Assembly: GCA_963752815.1 (NCBI GenBank)
Contig: CAVVZI010000007.1
Location: forward strand, 1-64,000
Direction of reading: 5' to 3'
DNA from: Sva-07 sp963752815
Lineage (GTDB): Bacteria; Actinomycetota; Acidimicrobiia; Acidimicrobiales; Ilumatobacteraceae
DNA length: 64,000 nt
The number at the start of each line of letters is the position of its first letter. The first letter of the stretch is position 1. This document shows, piece after piece, positions 35,423-45,305 of this stretch. The notes under the pieces were generated by a model. It saw only the letters and a list, made by a program, of their open reading frames with translations. It was not told where the DNA came from and did not search any database. Made by a program: the position numbers and the translations under genes.

Positions 35423-36636
35423 GCATTGCCCGAATGGCCCGCCGGTCGGGAGTCGCCGTACGGGCCGATCGTTCGGCGGATGAGGGGAACGCCCGGTCGG
35501 TAGGCCAGGTGATGGTGCGTCGGTGCGTCGAGGATCACGGCGTGTCCGGCGGTGCCCGGCGCGAGTCGTCCCACGTCGCTGCGGCGCAGAGCGGCGGCAC
35601 CCCCGACGGTGACGGCGGCGATCGCTTCGTCGATGGTCATGCCCATGTCGCGCACGGCGAGCGCGATGCAGAAGGAGATCGAGGTCGTGTAGCTCGAGCC
35701 GGGATTGCAGTTCGACGCGATCGCCACCGTCGCGCCGGCGTCGATCACCCGGCGCGCGTCGGGGTACGGCTGGCGGGTGGAGAAGTCGGTCGCGGGGAGG
35801 AACGTCGCCACGGTGTCGCTCCCGGCGAGCGCCTCGATGTCGGCGTCGCTGAGGTAGGTGCAGTGGTCGACCGACGCACACCCGCACTCGACCGCCAGCT
35901 GCACACCGGGGCCGTGGCCGAGCTGGTTCCCGTGGAGTCGGAGCCCGAGGCCGGCGGCGCGTCCCGCCTCCAACACCGCTCGGCACTGGTCGGCGTCGAA
36001 CGCGCCGGTTTCGCAGAACGCGTCGATCCACGCCGCGTTCGGTGCGGCGGCGTCGAGCATGTCGGTACAGACGAGATCGATGTAGTCGTCGGGTCGGCCG
36101 GCGAACTCGGTGGGCAGCAGATGGGCGCCGAGGAATGTGGACTCGGCCGTGTGCCTCCGGGCGATCTCGACCGAGCGCGCCTCGTCGTCGACGTTGAGCC
36201 CGTAGCCCGACTTGATCTCGATCGTCGTCGTTCCGGCCCGGTGCGCCTCGTCGAGACGGCGGCGGACGAGACGGTCGAGTTCGTCGGTCGGGGTGTTGCG
36301 CGTCGCTTCGGTCGTCGTGCGGATGCCGCCACCGTCGTACGGCTGACCTGCCATCCGGGCGGTGAACTCCTCGGCCCGGTCGCCGGCGAACACGAGGTGC
36401 GTGTGGGAGTCGACGAAACCGGGCAGGACGCAGGCGCCATCGGCATCGATGCGTTCGTCGGCGATCGCGCCCGCGCCACCGACGTGCGTGACCGCCCCGT
36501 CGACGATGACGACGCAGGCGTGCTCGAGGATGCCGAGCGGCCCGCGCCCGATCGTCGGATCGTTCGTGATGAGCGAGCCGATGTTGTCGATCACGAGCGC
36601 GCGCGTCGCGGCCACCTCAGGCTCACCCGCGGTCAT
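35419..36636 (-). CDS. hutI: Imidazolonepropionase
   Basis: A 405-residue amidohydrolase. The metal motif is DSHTHLVFAGDR (His78, His80). FTARMAGQPYDGGGIRTTTEATR, EIKSGYGLN, LGAHLLPTEF, LRLHGNQLG, SVDHCTYL and IASNCNPGSS are the HutI substrate and metal-site segments. The enzyme opens 4-imidazolone-5-propionate to N-formimidoyl-L-glutamate, step three of histidine breakdown. Its ATG at 36636 overlaps the hutF stop by 4 bp. The reading frame extends upstream to 36879 but that part is hutF antisense frame and unlike the family. Confidence 0.93.
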   Translation of the reverse strand: MTAGEPEVAATRALVIDNIGSLITNDPTIGRGPLGILEHACVVIVDGAVTHVGGAGAIADERIDADGACVLPGFVDSHTHLVFAGDRAEEFTARMAGQPYDGGGIRTTTEATRNTPTDELDRLVRRRLDEAHRAGTTTIEIKSGYGLNVDDEARSVEIARRHTAESTFLGAHLLPTEFAGRPDDYIDLVCTDMLDAAAPNAAWIDAFCETGAFDADQCRAVLEAGRAAGLGLRLHGNQLGHGPGVQLAVECGCASVDHCTYLSDADIEALAGSDTVATFLPATDFSTRQPYPDARRVIDAGATVAIASNCNPGSSYTTSISFCIALAVRDMGMTIDEAIAAVTVGGAAALRRSDVGRLAPGTAGHAVILDAPTHHHLAYRPGVPLIRRTIGPYGDSRPAGHSGNA

Positions 36637-37988
36637 CGGTCCATCAGCTCCGTGATGGCGGCGTGCAGTTCGGCGGCGACGTCGATCTCGACGTGTCGCC
36701 CGTCGGTGACGATCTGTCGGCCGTCGACAACGACGTCGGTGACATCGCCGGCGCTCGCCGCGAACACCGTCGCTTCGATCGCATCCGCGTCGCGAGCACC
36801 CGCCGTGCGCACCGATCCCAGAGACACGGACACCAAGTCGGCGCGCTGCCCGACCGCGATCGCGCCGGCATCGTCCCACCCGAGACAGCGGTGCCCGCTG
36901 ACGGTCGCCATGTCGAGCAGGTCGATCGCCGCGTGCACACCACGCTGCTGACTGCGCAGGCGCTCGTCGAGTTCGAGCGCACGACCTTCCTCGAACAGGT
37001 CGATGACCGCGTGCGAGTCCGATCCGAGTGCCATCGGCACGCCGGCCGCGGCGAAGGCACGGGTCGGCCCGATGCCGTCACCCAGGTCGCGTTCGGTGGT
37101 CGGGCACATCGCCACGGTCGAGCCGGCGGCGGCGAATGCCGCGATGTCGGCATCGTCGACATGGGTGGCATGCACTGCGGTGAACCCCGCGGAGAGCGCT
37201 CCCGCGTCCCCGAGCACCCCGGTCGGCGTTCGACCGTGGCGCGCGAGGCAGGCCTCGTTCTCGGCCGGCTGCTCCGACACGTGGGCGTGGAGCACCGCGC
37301 CGGTGTCGGCGGTCCAGCGGGCCACCGTCCCGATGGCGTCGGGGTCGACGGCGCGCACGGAATGGATGGCGGCACCGATCCGCCGGGTGTCGGTGGAACC
37401 GAGCGCGGCGACGCGCTCGATCCAGGCACCGACGCTGCCGTCACTGAACCGGCGCTGCGCGACCGATGGCTCGGCGTACCCGGCGTCGGTGAGCCCACCG
37501 TGCAGGTACAGCGTGTCGAGCAAGGTGATGCGGATCCCAGCTTCGGTGGCGGCGGACATGAGCGCCTCGCCCATCTCGTTCGGGTCGGCGTACGGCGTGC
37601 CGTCCGGTTGGTGGTGGAGGTAGTGGAACTCGCCCACGCACGTCACGCCGGCCAGCGCCATCTCGGCGAACGTGGCTCGCGCCAGACGGTGGTAGCTGTC
37701 CGGCTGCAGGCGTTCGGCGGCCCGATACATCAGCTCGCGCCACGTCCAGAACGTGCCCCGGTCGGCCTGCGTGCGCGAGCGCAAGGCGCGATGGAACGCG
37801 TGGCTGTGCGCGTTGGCGAGGCCGGGGATCGTGAAGCCGGCGAGCCTGGCCGCGCCGGCCGTCGGTTCTGCGCCCACGGTGATCGAACTGAACCGACCGT
37901 CGACCACCTCGATCGCCACCGACGGCTGCGGGCGTCCGTCGACGAGCGCGAGCTCGCACCAGAAGTAAGTCGACGATGCCCACGTCAC
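36633..37988 (-). CDS. hutF: Formimidoylglutamate deiminase
   Basis: A 451-residue amidohydrolase of the HutF type. FTIPGLANAHSHAFHRALRSRTQ holds the metal-binding HxH and the HutF signature, FWTWRELMYRAAERL, VGEFHYLHHQPDG, HAHVSEQPAENEACLARHG, HATHVDDADI and ALGSDSHAVIDLFEEGRAL follow in order. It converts formimidoylglutamate to formylglutamate and ammonia, the branch that later needs an N-formylglutamate deformylase. The GTG at 37988 overlaps the deformylase-like stop (GTGA); upstream residues in the same frame are antisense-like. Confidence 0.92.
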   Translation of the reverse strand: MTWASSTYFWCELALVDGRPQPSVAIEVVDGRFSSITVGAEPTAGAARLAGFTIPGLANAHSHAFHRALRSRTQADRGTFWTWRELMYRAAERLQPDSYHRLARATFAEMALAGVTCVGEFHYLHHQPDGTPYADPNEMGEALMSAATEAGIRITLLDTLYLHGGLTDAGYAEPSVAQRRFSDGSVGAWIERVAALGSTDTRRIGAAIHSVRAVDPDAIGTVARWTADTGAVLHAHVSEQPAENEACLARHGRTPTGVLGDAGALSAGFTAVHATHVDDADIAAFAAAGSTVAMCPTTERDLGDGIGPTRAFAAAGVPMALGSDSHAVIDLFEEGRALELDERLRSQQRGVHAAIDLLDMATVSGHRCLGWDDAGAIAVGQRADLVSVSLGSVRTAGARDADAIEATVFAASAGDVTDVVVDGRQIVTDGRHVEIDVAAELHAAITELMDR

Positions 37989-38557
37989 GAGCCGACCCGT
38001 TCGACGAACGCGGTGATCCGTTCGACGAACGCGTCGCGTTGGTACTTCTCGAACTCGTCCCAGGTCGCCAGCGTCGACAGGTCGGTCACGCGGTCGATGA
38101 ACAGCACGCCATCGAGGTGGTCGCACTCGTGCTGCCACGTGGCCGCCGTGAGACCGCGCTTGACCTCGTCGTGCTCGACGCCATCACGGTCGAGGTAGCG
38201 GACCCGGATGTTGACGTTGCGTTGCACGTTCCCCCGCAGCGGCACGGAGAGGCAGCCCTCGTTGATCTCGACCAGTTCGTCGTCGATCGGCTCGATCACC
38301 GGATTGATCGCGACCGTCAACGGGATCGGCGGCTTGTAGGGATAGCGCGGGTTGTTCGTCACCTCCATCACGGCGATCCGCACACGCTCGCCGACCTGCG
38401 TCGCGGCGAGCCCGGCACCGTTGGCCTGGCGCATCGTGTCGATCAGGTCGTCGATCAGACCCTGGATCGTCGCTCCGGGGATGTCGTCGACCGGCACGTC
38501 GACGGCCACCTCGCGCAGCACCGGATGGCCGATCGACAGGATCGTCCGGGCCGTCAT
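37985..38557 (-). CDS. def: Peptide deformylase homologue inside the hut operon
   Basis: A 190-residue protein with all three deformylase motifs: GAGLAATQVG, EGCLSVPL and WQHECDHLDGVLF (metal ligands Cys and two His, catalytic Glu). Deformylase normally removes formyl groups from nascent proteins. Here it overlaps hutF and the PhyH-like gene by 4 bp each, inside a histidine-degradation operon that generates formylglutamate. The standard enzyme for that step, HutG, belongs to another family and is absent from the window. It may be an ordinary def paralogue or may have been drawn into this pathway. Confidence 0.9.
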   Translation of the reverse strand: MTARTILSIGHPVLREVAVDVPVDDIPGATIQGLIDDLIDTMRQANGAGLAATQVGERVRIAVMEVTNNPRYPYKPPIPLTVAINPVIEPIDDELVEINEGCLSVPLRGNVQRNVNIRVRYLDRDGVEHDEVKRGLTAATWQHECDHLDGVLFIDRVTDLSTLATWDEFEKYQRDAFVERITAFVERVGS

Positions 38558-39368
38558 GGCACGAGCGCGTCCTCGTGACGGCTCCACAGCAGCGGGAACA
38601 GCGGATGGTCCATCGGCACCCCGTCGGCCAGCTCGGCGTCGAGGCCGTCGAACGGCGGCGAGGTGGTCCACCGTCGCGGCGCGTGCACCATGTCGTCGCC
38701 GAGGAACCGCACCGACAGCACGCGCCGGCGATTCGTGCCGGACACGCCACCCGAGCCGTGGACGGTGAGCATGTTGAAGAACACCGCGTCGCCCGGCTCG
38801 AGCGCCCAGCCGATCACCCGCCAGCGATCGGGATCGGCGGCGAAGTCGGGCAGCTCGGCGAGGCTGCCGTCGGGGAACCACTTGGCCTGGTCGTCGAGGA
38901 ACGTGCGCGGCATGTACCAGGGCCCGCGGTGGGTGCCGGCGATGAACTCCAGGGTCGCCGAGCGATCGACCGGGTCGACGGGGAACCACATGCTGGCGTT
39001 CTGCACGCCGTCGACGTTGTAGTACGGCTGGTCCTGATGCCACGGTGTGCGCTGCTTCGTGCCGGGCTCCTTGACCAGCACGTGGTCGTGGTAGAGCCGG
39101 ATCGACTCCGACCCGGTGAGCTCGGCAGCGATCTCCGCGCCCGGCGACTCGCGGATGAACCGCTCCATGGCGGGGAGCCGGGTCCAGTTGCAGAAGTCCT
39201 CGATGAACGCGCCGTCGCTGTCGGCGCTCGCCCGCTTGGCCCGCGGCGAGAGGTCGGCGAGGTTCTCGTCGATCGCGTCGCGTGCCCACCCGACCTGTTC
39301 GGCGGTGAACGCCTGACGCACGCAGACCGCACCGTCGCGATCCCAATCGCCCTCGATGGTCCAGCGGC

Positions 39369-39372
<4 letters not shown>
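38554..39372 (-). CDS. Phytanoyl-CoA dioxygenase (PhyH)-family protein inside the hut operon
   Basis: A 272-residue Fe(II)/2-oxoglutarate-type oxygenase. DRDGAVCVRQAFTAEQVGWA opens the fold; the iron site is TPWHQDQPYY (HxD) with the distal His in NMLTVHGSGG, and the 2-oxoglutarate-binding Arg is in NRRRVLSVRF. Mid-protein ASMWFPVDPVDRSATLEFIAGTHRGP matches bacterial PhyH proteins. It overlaps hutU upstream and def downstream. No role for such an enzyme in the known hut pathway is established; hydroxylation of a histidine-derived imidazole compound is one idea. Confidence 0.85.
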
Positions 39373-41078
<1,706 letters not shown>

Positions 41079-41130
41079 GTCTTGCAGTCTGCGCCCGCCA
41101 GGCGTACGGTGTCAACCGACGACAAGTCAT

Positions 41131-41145
41131 GTCACCAGCTGACAA
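41131..41145. promoter_or_regulatory. Candidate operator in the divergent hut control region
   Basis: TGTCACCAGCTGACA at 41131-41145 is a perfect TGTCA-N5-TGACA inverted repeat between hutU and the IclR gene. A second TGTCA begins at 41111 and overlaps, on the other strand, the TTGACA box (41116-41111) facing hutU. A further 9-bp inverted repeat (GATGAGCGA / TCGCTCATC, 41160-41198) lies nearer the regulator. Binding by the adjacent IclR protein is inferred. Confidence 0.4.
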
Positions 41146-41219
41146 GCTTGCACTGATGCGATGAGCGAACGGTCCGGGAGTCGGTCCTCTCGCTCATCGC
41201 TGAACGAAGGGACACAACG

Positions 41220-41937
41220 ATGACGATCGATTTGGTCGACGAGACCACATTGCCCCGCTCGATCGCTCGCGTCCTCGACCTGTTCGAGATCGTGCTCGCG
41301 ACGGGTCGCTGCAATTTGACCACGGCGGCCAACGCGTCCGAGCTCACCCCGACCACGGCCTTGCGGTACCTGCGAGCGCTCGAAGCCCGCGGATATGTCG
41401 ATCGCGACGGAGCCGGCGACTACTCGGCGGGCCCGACGATCCTGCGCATCGCGGCATCGCTGCGCAGCGGCACGGTGCTCGACCGGCTGGCGGCAACGGC
41501 TCAACCCCATCTCGACCGGCTCGCCGAACAGACCGGCGAGTCGACGTATCTCGCGGTGAGCGACGGGCGCACCGGCACCTACGTCGCCACCGCCGAGAGC
41601 ACCCGGGCGATCCGTCACGTGGGCTGGGTCGGCCAGAACGTCGAGCTCACCGGCACGGCGCTCGGCGCCGCGCTCGCCGAGCCAGGTGTGGTCGCCACCC
41701 GCACGGGCGCCGTCGAAGCCGACGTCACGGCGATGAGCCTCGCCCTGCCGGCCATCGGCCGGCTCGGTGTCGCCATCTCGATCGTCGGCCCGTCGCACCG
41801 ATTCGCGGCGCAACCTGTCGCGCCTGGGTCAGGCACCAACGCGACAGGTTCGGGCGATTTCGAGCGGGCGTCTGACGGAAGCGGTCGGACAACTCGAACG
41901 GGAACTGCGCATCAACGGAGAGGACCTCACCACGTGA
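41220..41937 (+). CDS. IclR-family regulator of the hut locus, frameshifted near its C-terminus
   Basis: About 239 residues. The N-terminal winged helix (LPRSIARVLDLFEIVLAT, LTTAANASELTPTTALRYLRALEARGYV) and the effector domain (YLAVSDGRTGTYVATAES, IRHVGWVGQNVELTGTALGAAL, VAISIVGPSHRF) are IclR type. As sequenced the frame then runs without stop into hutH. In the +1 frame from about 41800 the expected C-terminal helix appears (SSGRLTEAVGQLERELRING) and stops at 41935-41937, overlapping the hutH GTG. Position and divergence from hutU make it the likely hut regulator. Confidence 0.8.
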
Positions 41938-43463
41938 CCATCCACCTCGACGGGCCAGGTGTCACCATCGACGACGTCGTCGCCGTCGCCCGTCGCGGCG
42001 AACCGGTCGAGCTCACCGATTCGGCGATCGAACGAATGGCCGCGTCCCGCGCCATCGTCGACCGTCTCGCCGAGGGCGAGCCGAAGTACGGCATCTCCAC
42101 CGGGTTCGGCGCGCTCGCCACCGTGTCGATCCCGCCAGACCGACGGCGGGCCCTGCAGACCGCCCTCGTCCGTTCGCACGCCGCCGGCATGGGTGACCCC
42201 GTCGAGGACGAAGTCGTGCGAGCGATGGTGTTCCTGCGCGCCCGCACGCTCGCCCTCGGCTACAGCGGTGCCCGACCGCTCGTCGCCCAGGCGATGGTCG
42301 CCATCCTGAACGCGGACATCTCACCGATCGTGCCCGAATACGGCTCGCTCGGGGCGAGCGGCGACCTCGCCCCGCTGGCCCACGGGGCGCTCGCACTGCT
42401 CGGCGAGGGCGACGTCGTGCATCACGGCGAGAAGCGAGCGGCCGCCGACGCCCTGCGCGACGCCGGACTCGAACCGATCGAACTCGCCGAGAAGGAGGGT
42501 CTCGCCGTCACCAACGGCACCGACGCCATCCTGGGCATGCTCTGCCTCGCCATCGTCGACATCCAGCGGCTCCTCGCCCAGGCCGACATGATCGCGGCGA
42601 TGACGATCGAGGGGCTGCTGGCCACCGACGCACCGTTCGCCGCCGACCTGCAAGCTCTCCGCCCGCAACCGGGCCAGGCCGTGTCCGCCGCCAACCTGCG
42701 GACCATGCTCGCCGGCTCGCCGATCGTGGCCAGCCACGCGACACCCGCCGACACACGCGTGCAGGACGCCTATTCGATCCGCTGCACGCCGTCGGTTCAC
42801 GGAGCGGTGCGCGACACCCTCGCCCATTGCCAAGGCGTCGCCGAGCACGAACTCGCGGCGGCGATCGACAACCCGATGGTGCTCCCCGACGGTCGGGTCG
42901 AGTCGTGCGGCAACTTCCACGGCGCCCCGCTCGGGTTCGCCGCCGACTTCCTGGCCATCGCCGTCGCCGAGATCGGCGCGATCGCCGAACGACGGATGGA
43001 CCGGATGCTCGACCAGACGCGCAGTCACGGACTGCCCCCGTTCCTCGCCGACGAGGTCGGCGTCGACAGCGGGATGATGATCGGCCACTACACCGCCGCG
43101 GCCATGGCGTCGGAGAACAAGCGGCTCGCCGCACCCGCATCGGTCGACTCGCTCCCGACGTCCGGGATGCAGGAGGACCACGTGTCGATGGCGTGGCTCG
43201 CCGTGCGCAAACTGCGCAAGGTCGTCGACAACGTCCGCCGGATCCTCGCGGTCGAGTACATCTGTGCGGCGCGGGCGATCGATCTGCGCGCCCCACTCGA
43301 GCCGGCCGCGGCGACGGGCGCTCTTGTCGCTTTGCTGCGCGGCGAGGTGCCGGGGCCTGGACCCGACCGCTACCTCGCCCCGGAACTCGCGGCGGCGGAA
43401 CGGTTGCTCGACTCCGACGCGATGACCGACGCGCTCGCCGCCGTCGACGTCACGCTTCATTGA
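41934..43463 (+). CDS. hutH: Histidine ammonia-lyase
   Basis: A 509-residue lyase, normal for HutH, from the GTG at 41934. KYGISTGFGALA, VRSHAAGMGDPV and GSLGASGDLAPLAHGALAL are family signatures; Ala141-Ser142-Gly143 forms the MIO prosthetic group. VQDAYSIRCTPSVHGAVRDTL, DNPMVLPDGRVESCGNFHGAP and SVDSLPTSGMQEDHVSMAW complete the active site. It deaminates histidine to trans-urocanate, the substrate of the divergent hutU product. It is joined in frame to the regulator gene only because of a frameshift there; see the rejected list. Confidence 0.95.
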   Translation: MTIHLDGPGVTIDDVVAVARRGEPVELTDSAIERMAASRAIVDRLAEGEPKYGISTGFGALATVSIPPDRRRALQTALVRSHAAGMGDPVEDEVVRAMVFLRARTLALGYSGARPLVAQAMVAILNADISPIVPEYGSLGASGDLAPLAHGALALLGEGDVVHHGEKRAAADALRDAGLEPIELAEKEGLAVTNGTDAILGMLCLAIVDIQRLLAQADMIAAMTIEGLLATDAPFAADLQALRPQPGQAVSAANLRTMLAGSPIVASHATPADTRVQDAYSIRCTPSVHGAVRDTLAHCQGVAEHELAAAIDNPMVLPDGRVESCGNFHGAPLGFAADFLAIAVAEIGAIAERRMDRMLDQTRSHGLPPFLADEVGVDSGMMIGHYTAAAMASENKRLAAPASVDSLPTSGMQEDHVSMAWLAVRKLRKVVDNVRRILAVEYICAARAIDLRAPLEPAAATGALVALLRGEVPGPGPDRYLAPELAAAERLLDSDAMTDALAAVDVTLH

Positions 43464-43478
43464 CGGCGGGCGGAAGCG

Positions 43479-43826
43479 TCAGACGGCGGGCGCGATGACG
43501 GCGTTGAAGAACGCCGAGCCGGAGTCGGGGATGTGCGGCTGCTTGAACACGTTCACCGAATACGACACGAGCACCATCGAGTAGAGGAGATGGAGGAGGC
43601 GGTCAGCATCGGCTGGCAGGTCGTTCAGGTCGAGTGCGTCGAGATATTCGAGGGCGTCCTCGGCGCGGGCGGCGATGGCGTCGTAGAACTCGCTGAGCTC
43701 ATCGATCGACTTCGACAGTCGCACCGCGTAGCGCTCGTCACGACCGGGCTGCACCCAGTCGTTGACCCACGGCTCGAGTTCTTCGAAGCCGGCAGGCAGG
43801 CTCGTGTCGATCGTCTGCACGCTCAT
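43479..43826 (-). CDS. Small partner protein of a Rieske oxygenase
   Basis: A 115-residue mainly helical protein (PAGFEELEPWVNDWVQPGRDERYAVRL, then SIDELSEFYDAIAARAEDALEYLDALD and DRLLHLLYSMVLVSYSVNVFKQP). Its ATG overlaps the oxygenase stop by 4 bp, so the two are co-translated. The final segment keeps aromatic residues but no metal motif. It is not a beta subunit of the SnoaL-like type. I recognise no family; a small accessory subunit is the plain reading. Confidence 0.7.
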   Translation of the reverse strand: MSVQTIDTSLPAGFEELEPWVNDWVQPGRDERYAVRLSKSIDELSEFYDAIAARAEDALEYLDALDLNDLPADADRLLHLLYSMVLVSYSVNVFKQPHIPDSGSAFFNAVIAPAV

Positions 43827-45169
43827 GACGCTCCGTTCCCGTTCGTTCCGTGTCCGTTGGTGCCGACGCTGACCCGTGTTCCGGCGTCGCGCTCGGCGCG
43901 GTAGTCGGCCACCGCGCCGTCGATCGTGTGGTGGAAGCTGCGGATCATCAGTTCCTGGTCGCTCAGGTGGAACTCCTTCTGAGCACCGGTCTTGACGGCG
44001 GAGTACGTCGCTTCGACGGTGTTGACGTCCTGCATCGCGACCTCGATCACGCTGTTGACGACCAGTTCCTGGGCGAGGCGCTGGGTCGCGTTCTCCGGCG
44101 GCACGAAGTAGATGTCGATGTCGTAGATGTGCGACCCGACCGACTCCGGCCAGTACGTGTAGATGATGTAGAAGTTCCGCGCCCAGATCTGCAGCGATGC
44201 ATTGGGCAGGATCCAGAACTGGTCGTTGCTCCACGACCGCAGCTCACCGGGGTTGAGGAATTCGGGCATCGGCCCGATGTCAGCGACGTCGTCGGGCCCG
44301 AACAAACCGCCGCGGAACAGCTTGTACACCCAGATCATCTCGCGCCGCGCCTCGCCGATCGCGCCCTTCTCACGTGGGCGCAGCGGCGGTGGGCCCGGCA
44401 CCGAGGTGATGAAGTGCTTGTCGAAGAAGTCGTAGTGGTACGAATCGATCGGCGGCACCAACTTCTCGGCCTCGCGCACGTCGGAGTGGATGAACGCCTG
44501 GTGCACGTACGGCGGGTGGTACCACTCCTGGATCGTGTTGCAGGCCATCTTCCAGTTGCCGTTGACCCGGGTGGAGAACCCGTAGCGCTGGGTCATCAGA
44601 TGGAACGGGTACTGCTCGATCTCGCACACCCGCTCGCCGAGGAAGTCACGCAGCGGCTCCGCGTCGTCGTCGAGGTTGATGTAGATGAAGCCGCCGACCT
44701 CCTCGCACCGCACCGCCGGCATCGCCAACGTCTCGCGGGGCAGGTCGAAGAACTGCTCTTCGTTCGTGACGTGCTCCACCTTGCCGGCGAGGTCGTACTG
44801 CCAGCCGTGGTACTTGCAGTGGAACGCCCGGCACGACCCCGACGTCTCCTCGCTCGGGTATTCCTGCCACACGACCTTGTTGCCGCGATGAGCGCACACG
44901 TTGTGGAAGGCGTGGATGTTGCCCTCGAGATCGCGGGCCACGACGATCGATGCCAGGCCCGGCAGCTCGCGGGTGAAGTAGGTGCCCGGGCGACGCAACC
45001 GCTCCACCCGGCCGACGTACAACCACCACTTCTTGAAGATCGCCTCGCGCTCGTCGTCGAAGAACTCCTGCGAGATGGCGTCGTCGTACGACACCGGACC
45101 CGTGCCCAACTCCGGATAGTCCGGCGTCCACTTCCCACGGCCGGTACTCAATCGTTCCTGAAGCGTCAC
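43823..45169 (-). CDS. Rieske-type aromatic-ring-hydroxylating oxygenase, alpha subunit
   Basis: A 448-residue Rieske oxygenase. The 2Fe-2S ligands are Cys92-x-His94 (VCAHRGNKV) and Cys118-x-x-His121 (CKYHGWQYDLAGK). The mononuclear iron site is His218 and His223 in NTIQEWYHPPYVH. SDQELMIRSFHHTIDGA is near the C-terminus. The GTG at 45169, after GAGAGCGC, gives a normal length; longer readings are not family-like. Such oxygenases hydroxylate aromatics or quaternary amines. No reductase or ferredoxin is adjacent; the small overlapping gene downstream is the only partner seen. Confidence 0.88.
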   Translation of the reverse strand: MTLQERLSTGRGKWTPDYPELGTGPVSYDDAISQEFFDDEREAIFKKWWLYVGRVERLRRPGTYFTRELPGLASIVVARDLEGNIHAFHNVCAHRGNKVVWQEYPSEETSGSCRAFHCKYHGWQYDLAGKVEHVTNEEQFFDLPRETLAMPAVRCEEVGGFIYINLDDDAEPLRDFLGERVCEIEQYPFHLMTQRYGFSTRVNGNWKMACNTIQEWYHPPYVHQAFIHSDVREAEKLVPPIDSYHYDFFDKHFITSVPGPPPLRPREKGAIGEARREMIWVYKLFRGGLFGPDDVADIGPMPEFLNPGELRSWSNDQFWILPNASLQIWARNFYIIYTYWPESVGSHIYDIDIYFVPPENATQRLAQELVVNSVIEVAMQDVNTVEATYSAVKTGAQKEFHLSDQELMIRSFHHTIDGAVADYRAERDAGTRVSVGTNGHGTNGNGAS

Positions 45170-45305
45170 GCGCTCTCCTCTGGTTCTCGACTCTTGTTCT
45201 TGGCGGATGCTGAACAGATGTTTAACAGCCGGAGTGTCCGCCGTCAAGCTCGCTGGGTGACAGGCTGAGGTCCGATCTGCACATCGACGAGAAAGCTGAC
45301 CCACC

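Noticed and set aside
41220..43463. A single 747-residue frame joining an IclR regulator to histidine ammonia-lyase, which would be a new regulator-enzyme fusion
   Set aside because: In the +1 frame the normal IclR C-terminal helix reads through to a TGA at 41935-41937 that overlaps a GTG start giving a standard 509-residue HutH. The fusion is produced by one frameshift near 41800.
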